Shown: piece after piece, positions 1 to 7,008 of the stretch | Layout: each line of letters opens with the position of its first letter | How positions within the stretch are numbered: position 1 is the stretch's first letter | Source: Acidobacteriota bacterium | Lineage (GTDB): Bacteria; Acidobacteriota; Vicinamibacteria; Vicinamibacterales; UBA8438 | DNA length: 8,990 nucleotides | Reading direction: 5' to 3' | NCBI GenBank assembly: GCA_003533545.1 | Contig: DQEK01000257.1 | Span: forward strand, 474 to 9,463 | Notes under the pieces: model-generated | What the model saw: only the letters and a program-made list of their open reading frames with translations | Database searches by the model: none | What the model was told of the DNA's origin: nothing | Made by a program: the position numbers and the translations under genes

Positions 1-19
1 GGTGGCCAGTCTGGCCGCC
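1..19 (+). promoter_or_regulatory. Probable bacterial SECIS apical stem-loop (selenocysteine insertion element) within the formate dehydrogenase alpha gene
   Basis: Bases 1-7 (GGUGGCC) pair with 13-19 (GGCCGCC) in a 7-bp stem closed by the pentaloop AGUCU at 8-12; the only non-Watson-Crick pair is U3-G17. The loop is the same as I recall for the E. coli fdnG SECIS, and U3 sits where that element has its SelB-contacting bulged U. Aligned with E. coli FdnG (Sec-His-Gly-Pro-Thr-Val-Ala-Ser-Leu), the first full codon here is that Val. The Sec/Cys codon would therefore end 11 bases before base 1, leaving 18 bases between it and the loop, as in E. coli. The hairpin would recruit SelB with Sec-tRNA. 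The UGA itself is outside the window. Part of the sequence is also constrained by the conserved Val-Ala-Ser-Leu codons, so a chance hairpin in a Cys-type enzyme is not excluded. Confidence 0.65.
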
Positions 20-2413
20 ACGTTCGGCCGCGGGGCGATGACCAATCACTGGAAAGACATCAAGAACGCCGATGTCGTGCTGGTGATGGGCGCCAACCCG
101 GCAGAGAATCACCCTTGTGGATTCAAGTGGGCGCTTGAGGCGCGCGACGAGAACAATGCCACGTTGGTGACGATCGACCCGCGGTTTACGCGGACCTCGG
201 CGGTGGCCGACAAGCATCTGCAAATCCGACCCGGAGCTGATATCGCGGTGCTCGGCGGGCTGATCCGGCACCTGCTGACGAACGACCTGCACCATGCCGA
301 CTATGTGCGGGCGCACACTAACGCGTCGTTCCTGGTCAGCGGCGAATTTGGCTTTGAGGACGGGTTGTTTTCGGGGTTTGACGAAGCGGCCAGTGCCTAC
401 GACAAAACGTCGTGGAGTTACCAGCGTGGCTCGGACGGGCTTGTGCGCCGCGACCTGACGTTGGAAGACCCTCGCTGCGTGTTCCAACTGCTCAAGCAAC
501 ACTACGAACGGTACACGCCGTCGATGGTTGCGCAGATTTCCGGCTGTTCGGAGGAGAAGTTCCTTGAGATGGCCGACATCATTTGCTCGACCGGTCGAGC
601 GGATCGGGTCGGCACAATCATGTACGCCGTCGGTTGGACGATGCACACCGTCGGTAGCCAGATCATCCGGACCGGAGCGATGCTGCAGCTCCTTCTTGGC
701 AACATTGGTCGGCCGGGAGGCGGTATCAATGCGCTCCGTGGCCATGCAAACGTCCAAGGGGCGACCGACCACGCAATCGTTGCTGGTATTCTGCCCGGCT
801 ACCTCAAGGTTCCCACACCTGAGCAGGCCACGCTGGCGGACCATCTTGAGGCGTCGACACCGCAGCCGCTCGTGGCGGACACGGTGAACTACTGGGGGAA
901 TTATCCGAAATTTCTCGTCTCGCAGCTGAAGGCTTGGTTCGGAGACAGTGCTACCGCGGCCAACGAGTACGGGTATCAATATTTAGGCAAGCAGGACGGC
1001 GACGCCACGTGGCTGTCCATCTGGGACCAGGCACGTCAAGGGAGCCTTGAAGGGTTCGTCTCCCTTGGCTTCAACCCGCTCTTGGCCGGTCCGGATGTGC
1101 CCCGGTTGATCGAGTCGATGACACGGCTGAAGTGGAAGGTCGTTATCGATCCGTTCATGCTCGATAGTGCGGAGTTCTGGCGGGCCCCCGGTGTCAATCC
1201 GGCCGAAGTTGACACTGAGGTGCTGTATCTACCGACCACTCACTGGATCGAGCGCGACGGCTCGTTCACCAACAGCGGCCGTTGGGCCCAGTGGAAAGAG
1301 AAGGCGATCGATCCCCCCAACGGCGTGCGGTCGGATACCTATGTTCTGTCTGAACTCTTCTGGCGGGTGAAGGAGTTGTATCAACAGGACGGGGACGACG
1401 CGGTATATAACGAGCCGATTCAGAATCTGACCTGGAACTACCTGAACCCGCGCGAACCGACGCTGGTTGAACTGGCCAAGGAAATCAACGGGTACGACCG
1501 GCAGACCGGGGAGCTGCTGTCGTCATTCGGACAGCTTACTGACGACGGGAACACCAGCTCCGGAAACTGGATTTACACGGGCAGTTATACCGAGGCGGGC
1601 AACATGATGGCGCGGCGGGAGACCGCCGACCCGACGGGTCTCGGCATGCACCATGGCTGGGCCTTCAGCTGGCCGCTGAATCGTCGGGTGCTCTACAATC
1701 GCGCCTCGGCCGACGCCGAAGGGCGTCCGTGGGATCAGAATCGGGCAGGCATTGCGTGGAACGGTCGCGAGTGGATTGGGGACGTCCCAGACTTCGGGCG
1801 GACTACCCCACCGGACGCCGCTGGTGCGTTCATCATGACCGAGGAAGGGGTGGCTCGCCTGTTTAGCAATCATCTGGCGGATGGGCCGTTCTCCGAACAT
1901 TACGAACCGGTCGAGAGCCCGACCGCGAATGCGCTGCACCAGTCGGTGTCGGTGAATCCAGTTATCAACTGGTACGACGGTGTGCGCGAGACGCTCGCGA
2001 CGGCTGGTGACGATTTCCCGTATGCCTGTACCGTGTATCGAGTGGTCGAACACGAACACTTCGTCACTCGGAATGTGCCGTTGCTCGTCGAAGCGATGCC
2101 TGACTTCTTCGTTGAGGTTCCCGAGGGGCTCGCGGTCGAGAAAGGCATCGAGAACGGCGGCCGAGCGCGGGTCTGGTCGAAGCGCGGCGAGGTCGAAGGC
2201 GTTGCGATCGTCACCAAGCGAATCAAACCGTTAATGGTCAATGGCCAGACGGTCTGGACGATCGGTATCCCAGTCCACTGGGGCTTCGTCGGTATCACCC
2301 AAGGTTCGATGGCGAATCTGCTGACCCCCTACGTCGGTGACGCGAACACGCGTTGTCCAGAATTTAAATCGTTCCTGGTTAACATCGAACCCGTCGCGCT
2401 CCAAACGAGCTAG
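2..2413 (+). CDS. fdnG: Formate dehydrogenase (FDH-N/FDH-O type), catalytic alpha subunit, 5'-truncated by the window edge
   Basis: This is the large molybdopterin-dependent subunit that oxidises formate to CO2 on the periplasmic side of the membrane. The 803 visible residues align along their whole length with E. coli FdnG/FdoG from about residue 201, for example TFGRGAMTNHW at 7-17 and INALRGHAN at 242-250. Arg246 here falls at position 446 of FdnG, the active-site Arg. The C-terminal molybdopterin-dinucleotide binding domain spans about 680-795, with HEHFVTRN, TIGIPVHWG and GDANT motifs. Missing to the left are the Tat signal, the N-terminal [4Fe-4S] Cys motif and the catalytic Sec/Cys-His pair; the GTG at base 2 is an internal Val, not the start. 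The extrapolated full length of about 1000 residues suits the family (E. coli FdnG 1015). The TAG stop is 13 bp before the beta subunit. FdnG and FdoG types cannot be told apart here, and the metal (Mo or W) is not visible. Confidence 0.97.
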   Translation: MASLAATFGRGAMTNHWKDIKNADVVLVMGANPAENHPCGFKWALEARDENNATLVTIDPRFTRTSAVADKHLQIRPGADIAVLGGLIRHLLTNDLHHADYVRAHTNASFLVSGEFGFEDGLFSGFDEAASAYDKTSWSYQRGSDGLVRRDLTLEDPRCVFQLLKQHYERYTPSMVAQISGCSEEKFLEMADIICSTGRADRVGTIMYAVGWTMHTVGSQIIRTGAMLQLLLGNIGRPGGGINALRGHANVQGATDHAIVAGILPGYLKVPTPEQATLADHLEASTPQPLVADTVNYWGNYPKFLVSQLKAWFGDSATAANEYGYQYLGKQDGDATWLSIWDQARQGSLEGFVSLGFNPLLAGPDVPRLIESMTRLKWKVVIDPFMLDSAEFWRAPGVNPAEVDTEVLYLPTTHWIERDGSFTNSGRWAQWKEKAIDPPNGVRSDTYVLSELFWRVKELYQQDGDDAVYNEPIQNLTWNYLNPREPTLVELAKEINGYDRQTGELLSSFGQLTDDGNTSSGNWIYTGSYTEAGNMMARRETADPTGLGMHHGWAFSWPLNRRVLYNRASADAEGRPWDQNRAGIAWNGREWIGDVPDFGRTTPPDAAGAFIMTEEGVARLFSNHLADGPFSEHYEPVESPTANALHQSVSVNPVINWYDGVRETLATAGDDFPYACTVYRVVEHEHFVTRNVPLLVEAMPDFFVEVPEGLAVEKGIENGGRARVWSKRGEVEGVAIVTKRIKPLMVNGQTVWTIGIPVHWGFVGITQGSMANLLTPYVGDANTRCPEFKSFLVNIEPVALQTS

Positions 2414-2426
2414 CGCACCTGTCCCC

Positions 2427-3290
2427 ATGCCAGACACCTTATCTATCAAACGGGTCTCCGCCAGCTCGAGCGCGCTGATTCCACTGGAGTCGCTCCGGTC
2501 CGGTGGCCCCGTCTACTCGAAGCTGGTTGACATCTCGAAGTGCATCGGCTGCAAGGGGTGCGAGGTCGCCTGCAAGGAGTGGAACGACCTGAAGGTGGAG
2601 CAGACGACCAATTTCGGAAGCTTCCAAAGCCACAAGGACCTAACGCCGAACACGTGGCTGTTGATGCGGTTCAACGAGGTGGAGGATGGCGACGACCTGA
2701 ATTGGATAATCAAGAAGGACGCCTGCCTTCACTGTGAAGAACCTGGATGTTTGTTTGCGTGCCCGGCGCCTGGAGCGATCGTCCAGTATCAGAATGGCAT
2801 CGTCGACTTCAATCAGGACAACTGCATCGGTTGCCAGTACTGCGTTTCGGGCTGCCCATTCGATATTCCCCGGTTCGACAAGGAGACGAAGACCGTTGCT
2901 AAATGCAACATGTGCATCGACCGGGTCGAGTCTGGACTTGAGCCCGCCTGTGTAAAGACGTGCCCGACGAATGCGATCGAGTGGGGCATCAAAGAAGACA
3001 TGCTGGCTCAGGCGGACAAGAAGGTCGAGCGACTAAAGCAGCGGGGCTACGAACATGCCGCGCTGTACAACCCTGGGGGTGTCGGTGGCACCCACATGAT
3101 GTATGTCGTCCCGCATGGCGATCGCTTGGAGGACTACGAATTACCGGCGCATCCGACCGCCAGCCCAGGTCAACTCCGAGGTTTGAACTTCCTCCAACGG
3201 ATCGGGTCGTATCTCTTTGGCTTCGGTATCATTTCTGCCTTGGTCCATTTTCTCGCGGTTGGGCCAGAGATTCCGGACGAGAACGGTTAA
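2427..3290 (+). CDS. fdnH: Formate dehydrogenase iron-sulfur beta subunit
   Basis: This 287-residue protein is the electron-transfer subunit linking alpha to the cytochrome b subunit. It carries sixteen Cys in four ferredoxin-type sets: 39/42/45/49, 100/103/108/112, 133/136/139/143 and 160/163/175/179. These are the ligands for four [4Fe-4S] clusters, as in E. coli FdnH (294 residues). A single hydrophobic segment near residues 255-275 (SYLFGFGIISALVHFLAVG) matches the C-terminal membrane anchor of FDH-N beta. It has no signal peptide, as expected for a subunit exported together with the Tat-bearing alpha. I chose the ATG at 2427 because it lies just after the alpha stop and gives the family length; an in-frame ATG at 2337 would add 30 residues encoded inside the alpha gene and unlike the family. 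No clear Shine-Dalgarno precedes 2427, so coupling to alpha translation is likely. Its TAA shares one base with the next ATG. Confidence 0.96.
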   Translation: MPDTLSIKRVSASSSALIPLESLRSGGPVYSKLVDISKCIGCKGCEVACKEWNDLKVEQTTNFGSFQSHKDLTPNTWLLMRFNEVEDGDDLNWIIKKDACLHCEEPGCLFACPAPGAIVQYQNGIVDFNQDNCIGCQYCVSGCPFDIPRFDKETKTVAKCNMCIDRVESGLEPACVKTCPTNAIEWGIKEDMLAQADKKVERLKQRGYEHAALYNPGGVGGTHMMYVVPHGDRLEDYELPAHPTASPGQLRGLNFLQRIGSYLFGFGIISALVHFLAVGPEIPDENG

Positions 3291-3904
3291 TGAGCACCCC
3301 GCTCCTACGACGCTTCTCGTTTCTTGAGCGAATCACCCATTGGGTAGTTGGCGTTACGTTCGTGGTGCTGCTGCTGAGCGGGTTGGCCTTTGCCTACCCG
3401 TCGTTGTTCTGGCTGACGACCTTCCTGGGCGGCGGCGCAGCGGCTCGGGTTCTGCATCCACAGATCGGCGCGCTGTTCGGGGTAGGCATTGTCGTCATGT
3501 TCGTGCTCTGGATACGCGACATGTTCCTGGACGCTCGGGATCGGGAATGGCTTGGCGCTATCAGGCATTACGTCGCGCATGATTCTGAAAAAGTGCCGCC
3601 GGCCGGCAAATATAACGCCGGCCAGAAGCTGTTCTTCTGGGTGCAGAGTCTTCTCGGCATCGTGTTTGTGGCCAGCGGACTAGTATTGTGGTTTCCGGAG
3701 TACTTCAGTGCTGGGCTGCTGAACACCGCGCGGTTACTGCATTATGCCGCTACGCTGGGCGGAGGATTGTTTTTGATCGTCCACGTGTATCTGGGCACGG
3801 TGGCCTATCCGGGCACCGCCCGCGGCATGATCGACGGGAAGGTCACTCCCGCGTGGGCTAGGTTGCATCATCCACGCTGGTCGGGCGACCGGGTCGACCA
3901 TTGA
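3290..3904 (+). CDS. fdnI: Formate dehydrogenase cytochrome b556 gamma subunit
   Basis: This 204-residue membrane protein takes electrons from the beta subunit and reduces quinone. Four hydrophobic spans are visible at about 19-36, 58-76, 115-134 and 150-172. The candidate heme b ligands His17, His56, His151 and His165 match, by alignment from memory, His18, 57, 155 and 169 of E. coli FdnI, so both hemes should be present. Other family signatures are GKYNAGQK at 106-113, in the loop before span 3, and HHPRW at 193-197 near the C-terminus. The ATG at 3290 overlaps the beta TAA (TAATG), which implies translational coupling; an in-frame extension upstream to 2960 would lie inside the beta gene and is unlike the family. 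The protein is slightly shorter than FdnI (217) because it lacks the charged C-terminal tail. With no NAD-binding subunit nearby, the set reads as respiratory formate oxidation to quinone. Confidence 0.96.
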   Translation: MSTPLLRRFSFLERITHWVVGVTFVVLLLSGLAFAYPSLFWLTTFLGGGAAARVLHPQIGALFGVGIVVMFVLWIRDMFLDARDREWLGAIRHYVAHDSEKVPPAGKYNAGQKLFFWVQSLLGIVFVASGLVLWFPEYFSAGLLNTARLLHYAATLGGGLFLIVHVYLGTVAYPGTARGMIDGKVTPAWARLHHPRWSGDRVDH

Positions 3905-4764
3905 AGCGTCGGTCGGTTGTCGATCCCCGTTGGGCGCTTCGAGCCCGGCGGGCTCGCACCTGGCTTGCCGAGCGTCCTCACGCTCAGGCCTTACTACAGT
4001 TCTACTTGTCGCTGCTTGAGCTTCAGACCACGCTGTGCGGGGCACTCGATGCGGATGCACTGTTGCCAGCGGTTCATAGAGCAGGAGATGAGGCTGTGCC
4101 GATGCTACGGCTCGAACGGCTTCCGCTCGACGCGGTGTCCGACGGCTTTCTTGAGTTTTGCCGTGCGATGCCCGAGTTAGCACCGTCGCTGGTGATGGAG
4201 GCGGCGCGCGCCGCATCGGGTGCGGCAGCACAGGTTCGGTTGGACCTGTTGCGGGCGCTGTTGACGGGTGGCGACGTCGGTCCGACCGCGACCGCGCTCG
4301 GCTGCCCACCAGCCCCACTGGTGTTTCTCGCGCGCGGCTACCTCTCACCGGTCGCCGAGCAGCTCGCTGCTGTGGGACCGGCACTGTCGCCGGAGGACCG
4401 TCAGCCTATGTGTCCCCGATGTGGTTGGCCGCCGCAGGTTTCGAAGCTCCAAGACGAGCCGGGCGCCGAAGGCAATCGCCGTCTGGTCTGCGCTTTCTGT
4501 GCGACCGACTGGATGTTTCCGCGGTCGGTGTGTGTTGCGTGCGGCGTGTCCGGGGACGACGGGTTGGAGTTCCATGTCGACGAGGGGCTGTCCCACGTGC
4601 GGGTCGAGTCCTGCCGGAGTTGTCGGAGTTACCTTAAATCGGTCGACCTGCGGGCTGTTGGTCTTGCGGAGCCGCTGGTTGACGATCTGGCCACGCCCGA
4701 GCTAGACCTCTGGGCGACCGATCGGGGCTTCGAGAAGACAGTGCCGAACCTGCTGGGGCTGTAG
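3901..4764 (+). CDS. fdhE: FdhE-family formate dehydrogenase accessory protein
   Basis: FdhE is a cytoplasmic, rubredoxin-like iron-binding protein needed for activity of FDH-N/FDH-O; in E. coli it interacts with the catalytic subunit during maturation. The 287-residue product has a helical, Ala/Leu-rich N-terminal part (about 1-165). A C-terminal part follows with four CxxC pairs at 171/174 (CPRCG), 197/200, 211/214 and 238/241, plus the family segments VESC and SYLK around 236-245. E. coli FdhE has the same four pairs in 309 residues. The start is a TTG at 3901 whose last two bases belong to the gamma TGA stop at 3902-3904. The frame is closed upstream by a TAG at 3859, and no ATG lies between, so TTG is the best start and reinitiation after gamma is likely. 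The N-terminal part diverges from E. coli FdhE and is recognised only by length and position. Confidence 0.92.
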   Translation: MKRRSVVDPRWALRARRARTWLAERPHAQALLQFYLSLLELQTTLCGALDADALLPAVHRAGDEAVPMLRLERLPLDAVSDGFLEFCRAMPELAPSLVMEAARAASGAAAQVRLDLLRALLTGGDVGPTATALGCPPAPLVFLARGYLSPVAEQLAAVGPALSPEDRQPMCPRCGWPPQVSKLQDEPGAEGNRRLVCAFCATDWMFPRSVCVACGVSGDDGLEFHVDEGLSHVRVESCRSCRSYLKSVDLRAVGLAEPLVDDLATPELDLWATDRGFEKTVPNLLGL

Positions 4765-4952
4765 CGCCTCGGGCTGTGGCGCGGCCGGCCCTGCTCTCTG
4801 CCGATATTTGTCCCGCCGATCTGTTTATGCTCGTTCGGTTGGTCGGCAAGTGTGGTCTCCGGTTCTGGAATCGATCAGACAGGATCCGAACGCTGCGGTG
4901 TGCCGAAATGCGTTCCTACGACCGCGCTATTTGACGCAGGATTGCACCAAAA
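4765..4952. other. Intergenic stretch after fdhE
   Basis: This 188-bp stretch separates the formate dehydrogenase operon from a small ORF. It holds a short GC-rich patch (GGCGCGGCCGGCC near 4778-4790) but no convincing stem followed by a T-run, so I cannot place a terminator. I see no promoter with acceptable -35 and -10 boxes. A frame open across 4808-5113 runs through it but has no ribosome binding site and an Arg-rich, atypical product. Confidence 0.4.
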
Positions 4953-5240
4953 ATGGTCCCGAGGGCTGTCGAGCCAGAGGCTATCGTCCCGATATACCCG
5001 GTGATGCTCTGGTTCTTCAACGGCTCAGTTGGGCCGCCGCGTTTCATTGGTATCCACTGCGACAATCGCCCCGAGACCTACCAAATGGTGGTGTTGTACC
5101 CGGATGGCTCTGAGGAGTCTGAATCCTTCAGGGACCAGACTTCATTGCAAGAGGCGGCTCGGAAGCTGGGCAAAGATCTGAGCAACCTGGGTTGGGAGCC
5201 GTGCCCGACCGCTACCACTGTCACACCCAGTGAAAGCTAG
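4953..5240 (+). CDS. Small hypothetical protein, family not recognised
   Basis: This is an open frame of up to 95 codons with ATG at 4953. An alternative ATG at 5004 gives a 78-residue product and may be the true start, because the first 17 residues (MVPRAVEPEAIVPIYPV) look like read-through from non-coding sequence. The core has a protein-like pattern: a hydrophobic opening (LWFFNG), then PPRFIGIHCDNR, alternating strand-like YQMVVLYPDG, an acidic SEESES stretch, and a helix-like SLQEAARKLGKDLSNLGW. This suggests a small soluble alpha/beta protein with no membrane segment after the first few residues. There is one Cys in the middle and one near the end and no obvious metal site. No good Shine-Dalgarno is seen before either start. 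It is on the same strand as the formate dehydrogenase operon but 188 bp away, so a functional link is not supported. Function unknown. Confidence 0.5.
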   Translation: MVPRAVEPEAIVPIYPVMLWFFNGSVGPPRFIGIHCDNRPETYQMVVLYPDGSEESESFRDQTSLQEAARKLGKDLSNLGWEPCPTATTVTPSES

Positions 5241-5355
5241 TTGCTGGCACGAACCGTAAGCAGCTAGCGTCCTATCTACGCTGAATAGCGGCCCCCCAGC
5301 GGCACCGACCACCTCAACCCTGCGGTCCTGACCCGCCACCTAACACTACGGAACA
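5241..5355. other. Short convergent intergenic gap
   Basis: This 115-bp gap lies between the end of the small plus-strand ORF and the end of the minus-strand glycosyltransferase-like gene. A short inverted repeat AGCGT / ACGCT (5266-5270 and 5278-5282, loop CCTATCT) could form a 5-6 bp stem. It has no T-run on either side, so it is only a weak candidate for a bidirectional transcription end. Confidence 0.3.
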
Positions 5356-5361
5356 CTACGG
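5342..5361 (+). repeat. Perfect 10-bp tandem duplication (AACACTACGG x 2)
   Basis: Two exact adjacent copies occupy 5342-5351 and 5352-5361. The second copy contains the stop codon of the minus-strand gene (CTA at 5356-5358 on the plus strand). The duplication may be a replication-slippage event at the gene's 3' end. Because the stop lies within the repeat unit, the first copy is simply untranslated. No function is implied. Confidence 0.8.
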
Positions 5362-6978
5362 CCCGGCGCGAGGTGGGCATACGTAATGCACGTCGGTGAC
5401 GAGGATGCCGTCCTCGCATGGTTCGCGAGCGATCCAGAACGCCTCCTCTTGATGATTTTGCACAATCCTCTCGTACTCCTGGATAAACCAGACAGAGGTC
5501 GAAGACAGGATGACCTGTTCATCAGCGAAGAAGACAGTACTGTAGACGTCCCAGAAATCGGCGTAACCGTATTCGACGTCGTTGGCGACAAGATAGTCTG
5601 CGAGCACCTGCCGATTGTTCACTGGAGGGTCTCGCACGAACTCGGACAGCAACCGGGCATGGCCCCAGAGCGCGACGGCCGCCCACAACGAAACGACAGC
5701 CAGCGTCAAGTATCGCAATGGTTTTCGGGTTTCGATGACGACGTGATAGGCGACGAGACCGACAATCCCCAGCACGGTCAGCAGGGTGTAGCGCATGGTC
5801 ATAATGCTGATCTCTCCACATTGCGACAATAGGTACACCACGCTTGACTGCGCGCCGATCAGGAATAGATAAGTTGCGAACTGTAAGTGCGTGTCCCACG
5901 CGCGCGCGGTGCCGCGCACGGTGTGCCACACGCTTCGCCCCAGCGCTAACACCAACGCTGTGCCGAGCAGTATCCAGAGACCGTTAACCCCCTGCGTGCC
6001 AGCGCTTGGAATCGCGAGGTCGACGAGTGGCTCACGATGCCCGCCCAACAGCGTTGAGAGAAACGGACCGCCGAAATCGACCAAGCTGCCTGGTAACGAG
6101 CCCGGGTCGAAACAGAAACGGTCAAGCAAAAACCCAACGTTTAGGGCGGCGCTGTCTGACGTCGTCGTCTGGAGCCCAGCGTAGGCTTCCGACGTGGCCG
6201 GTCCCCAGGCGCTTCCGGCTTGGGCGCGTGCTAGTCCGATGCCCTGCCAGACCGCTGTGAACGACATCGCGGCCTTGAGTTTCCGTTGCCATCCGACGGT
6301 GGTGAACAAACTGCGGTCCAACAACTCGACCACGACCAGCGCCCCGAGCGCATACGCCGTGAACACCCGTTGCAGAAAGCCGAACGCCAGGATTATCCCG
6401 AATGCGAACGGCCGTCGTCGCGTCAACCACAGCAACAGTGCTGCGAACAGGGGCTCTACCTGACCACCACTGGCCTCTAGGAAGTAGATAGTGGTGCCTG
6501 GTGGACTCAGAATAAACAGGCTTGCCACTAGCAGTCCGACCACTGGTCGCAGCCCGAGTTCGCGCTCGAGCAGGTGGATTAATACGATAGCCAGAGCAAT
6601 GTTGATGAGGAGCAGCGGGAACTTTAATGCCAGCACCGAAGGGCCAAACAGCCAGAATAGAGGTGCCGCGAGCCAGGCTTCGATGGCGAGCTGGTAGTCC
6701 TGGCCATAGGTGAAGACCGGAAATGTTCGCCCCTCACTTAGGTGCTTCGCCATCAGTCCTACGATTGCCTGGTCCGAATCGAAAATCGCATCGAAGAAGA
6801 CGAAGACCGAGCTTCGGAGGAGCACGAGCGCGATTGCGACCCCAAACACTAGTTTGCGTTCTGTGCTGAGTCCATGGCCGCGGGCGGGGCTCGGGGGGGT
6901 CGGTGGACGCGTGTCTCCCCGCGGAGTATCCTCCGGTCGCACCGTGCCATGCGCGGTCGCGTTGTTTGCCGGGAGCAC
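5356..6978 (-). CDS. Polytopic membrane glycosyltransferase-like protein (GT-C fold, GT39/ArnT-like)
   Basis: This is a membrane protein of about 540 residues. After a Pro/Arg-rich cytosolic N-terminus (1-42), a first span (about 43-62) leads into an acidic loop with Asp63 and an Asp-Ser-Asp motif at 67-69 (IFDSDQAIVG). This is the arrangement of GT-C glycosyltransferases that use polyprenyl-phosphate-linked sugars, where the Asp in the first extracytoplasmic loop is catalytic. The following segments (MAKHLSEG, FPVFTYGQDYQLAIEAW, AAPLFWLFG) are typical of this superfamily. Many further spans follow, then a soluble tail of about 100 residues with YGYADFWDVY, common near the end of such proteins. 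Acceptor and sugar cannot be inferred. The start is uncertain: the frame stays open to an ATG at 7140, but that lies inside the divergent gene. I prefer the GTG at 6978; a GTG at 6942 is possible. Neither has a strong Shine-Dalgarno. Confidence 0.85.
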   Translation of the reverse strand: MLPANNATAHGTVRPEDTPRGDTRPPTPPSPARGHGLSTERKLVFGVAIALVLLRSSVFVFFDAIFDSDQAIVGLMAKHLSEGRTFPVFTYGQDYQLAIEAWLAAPLFWLFGPSVLALKFPLLLINIALAIVLIHLLERELGLRPVVGLLVASLFILSPPGTTIYFLEASGGQVEPLFAALLLWLTRRRPFAFGIILAFGFLQRVFTAYALGALVVVELLDRSLFTTVGWQRKLKAAMSFTAVWQGIGLARAQAGSAWGPATSEAYAGLQTTTSDSAALNVGFLLDRFCFDPGSLPGSLVDFGGPFLSTLLGGHREPLVDLAIPSAGTQGVNGLWILLGTALVLALGRSVWHTVRGTARAWDTHLQFATYLFLIGAQSSVVYLLSQCGEISIMTMRYTLLTVLGIVGLVAYHVVIETRKPLRYLTLAVVSLWAAVALWGHARLLSEFVRDPPVNNRQVLADYLVANDVEYGYADFWDVYSTVFFADEQVILSSTSVWFIQEYERIVQNHQEEAFWIAREPCEDGILVTDVHYVCPPRAGP

Positions 6979-7008
6979 GTTCAGGATGCTATCCGATACG
7001 GGGCGGTG

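Noticed and set aside
1523..2059. 178-codon open frame on the minus strand
   Set aside because: It lies wholly antisense to the well-conserved alpha subunit. Its composition (Arg, Pro and Val rich) is typical of a shadow frame in GC-rich coding DNA.
3734..4384. 216-codon open frame on the minus strand
   Set aside because: It is antisense to the gamma and fdhE genes, is Arg/Pro/Ala rich with no domain pattern, and both sense genes have clear family motifs.
4765..4800. Possible rho-independent terminator after fdhE
   Set aside because: The GC-rich patch gives only a poor stem and no T-run follows it.
4925..4960. TTGACG resembling a -35 box before the small ORF
   Set aside because: No acceptable -10 box lies at the right distance, and it would fall too close to or inside the ORF start.
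4808..5113. 101-codon plus-strand open frame overlapping the small hypothetical gene
   Set aside because: It has no ribosome binding site and no fold-like pattern, and it overlaps the frame at 4953-5240, which looks more protein-like.
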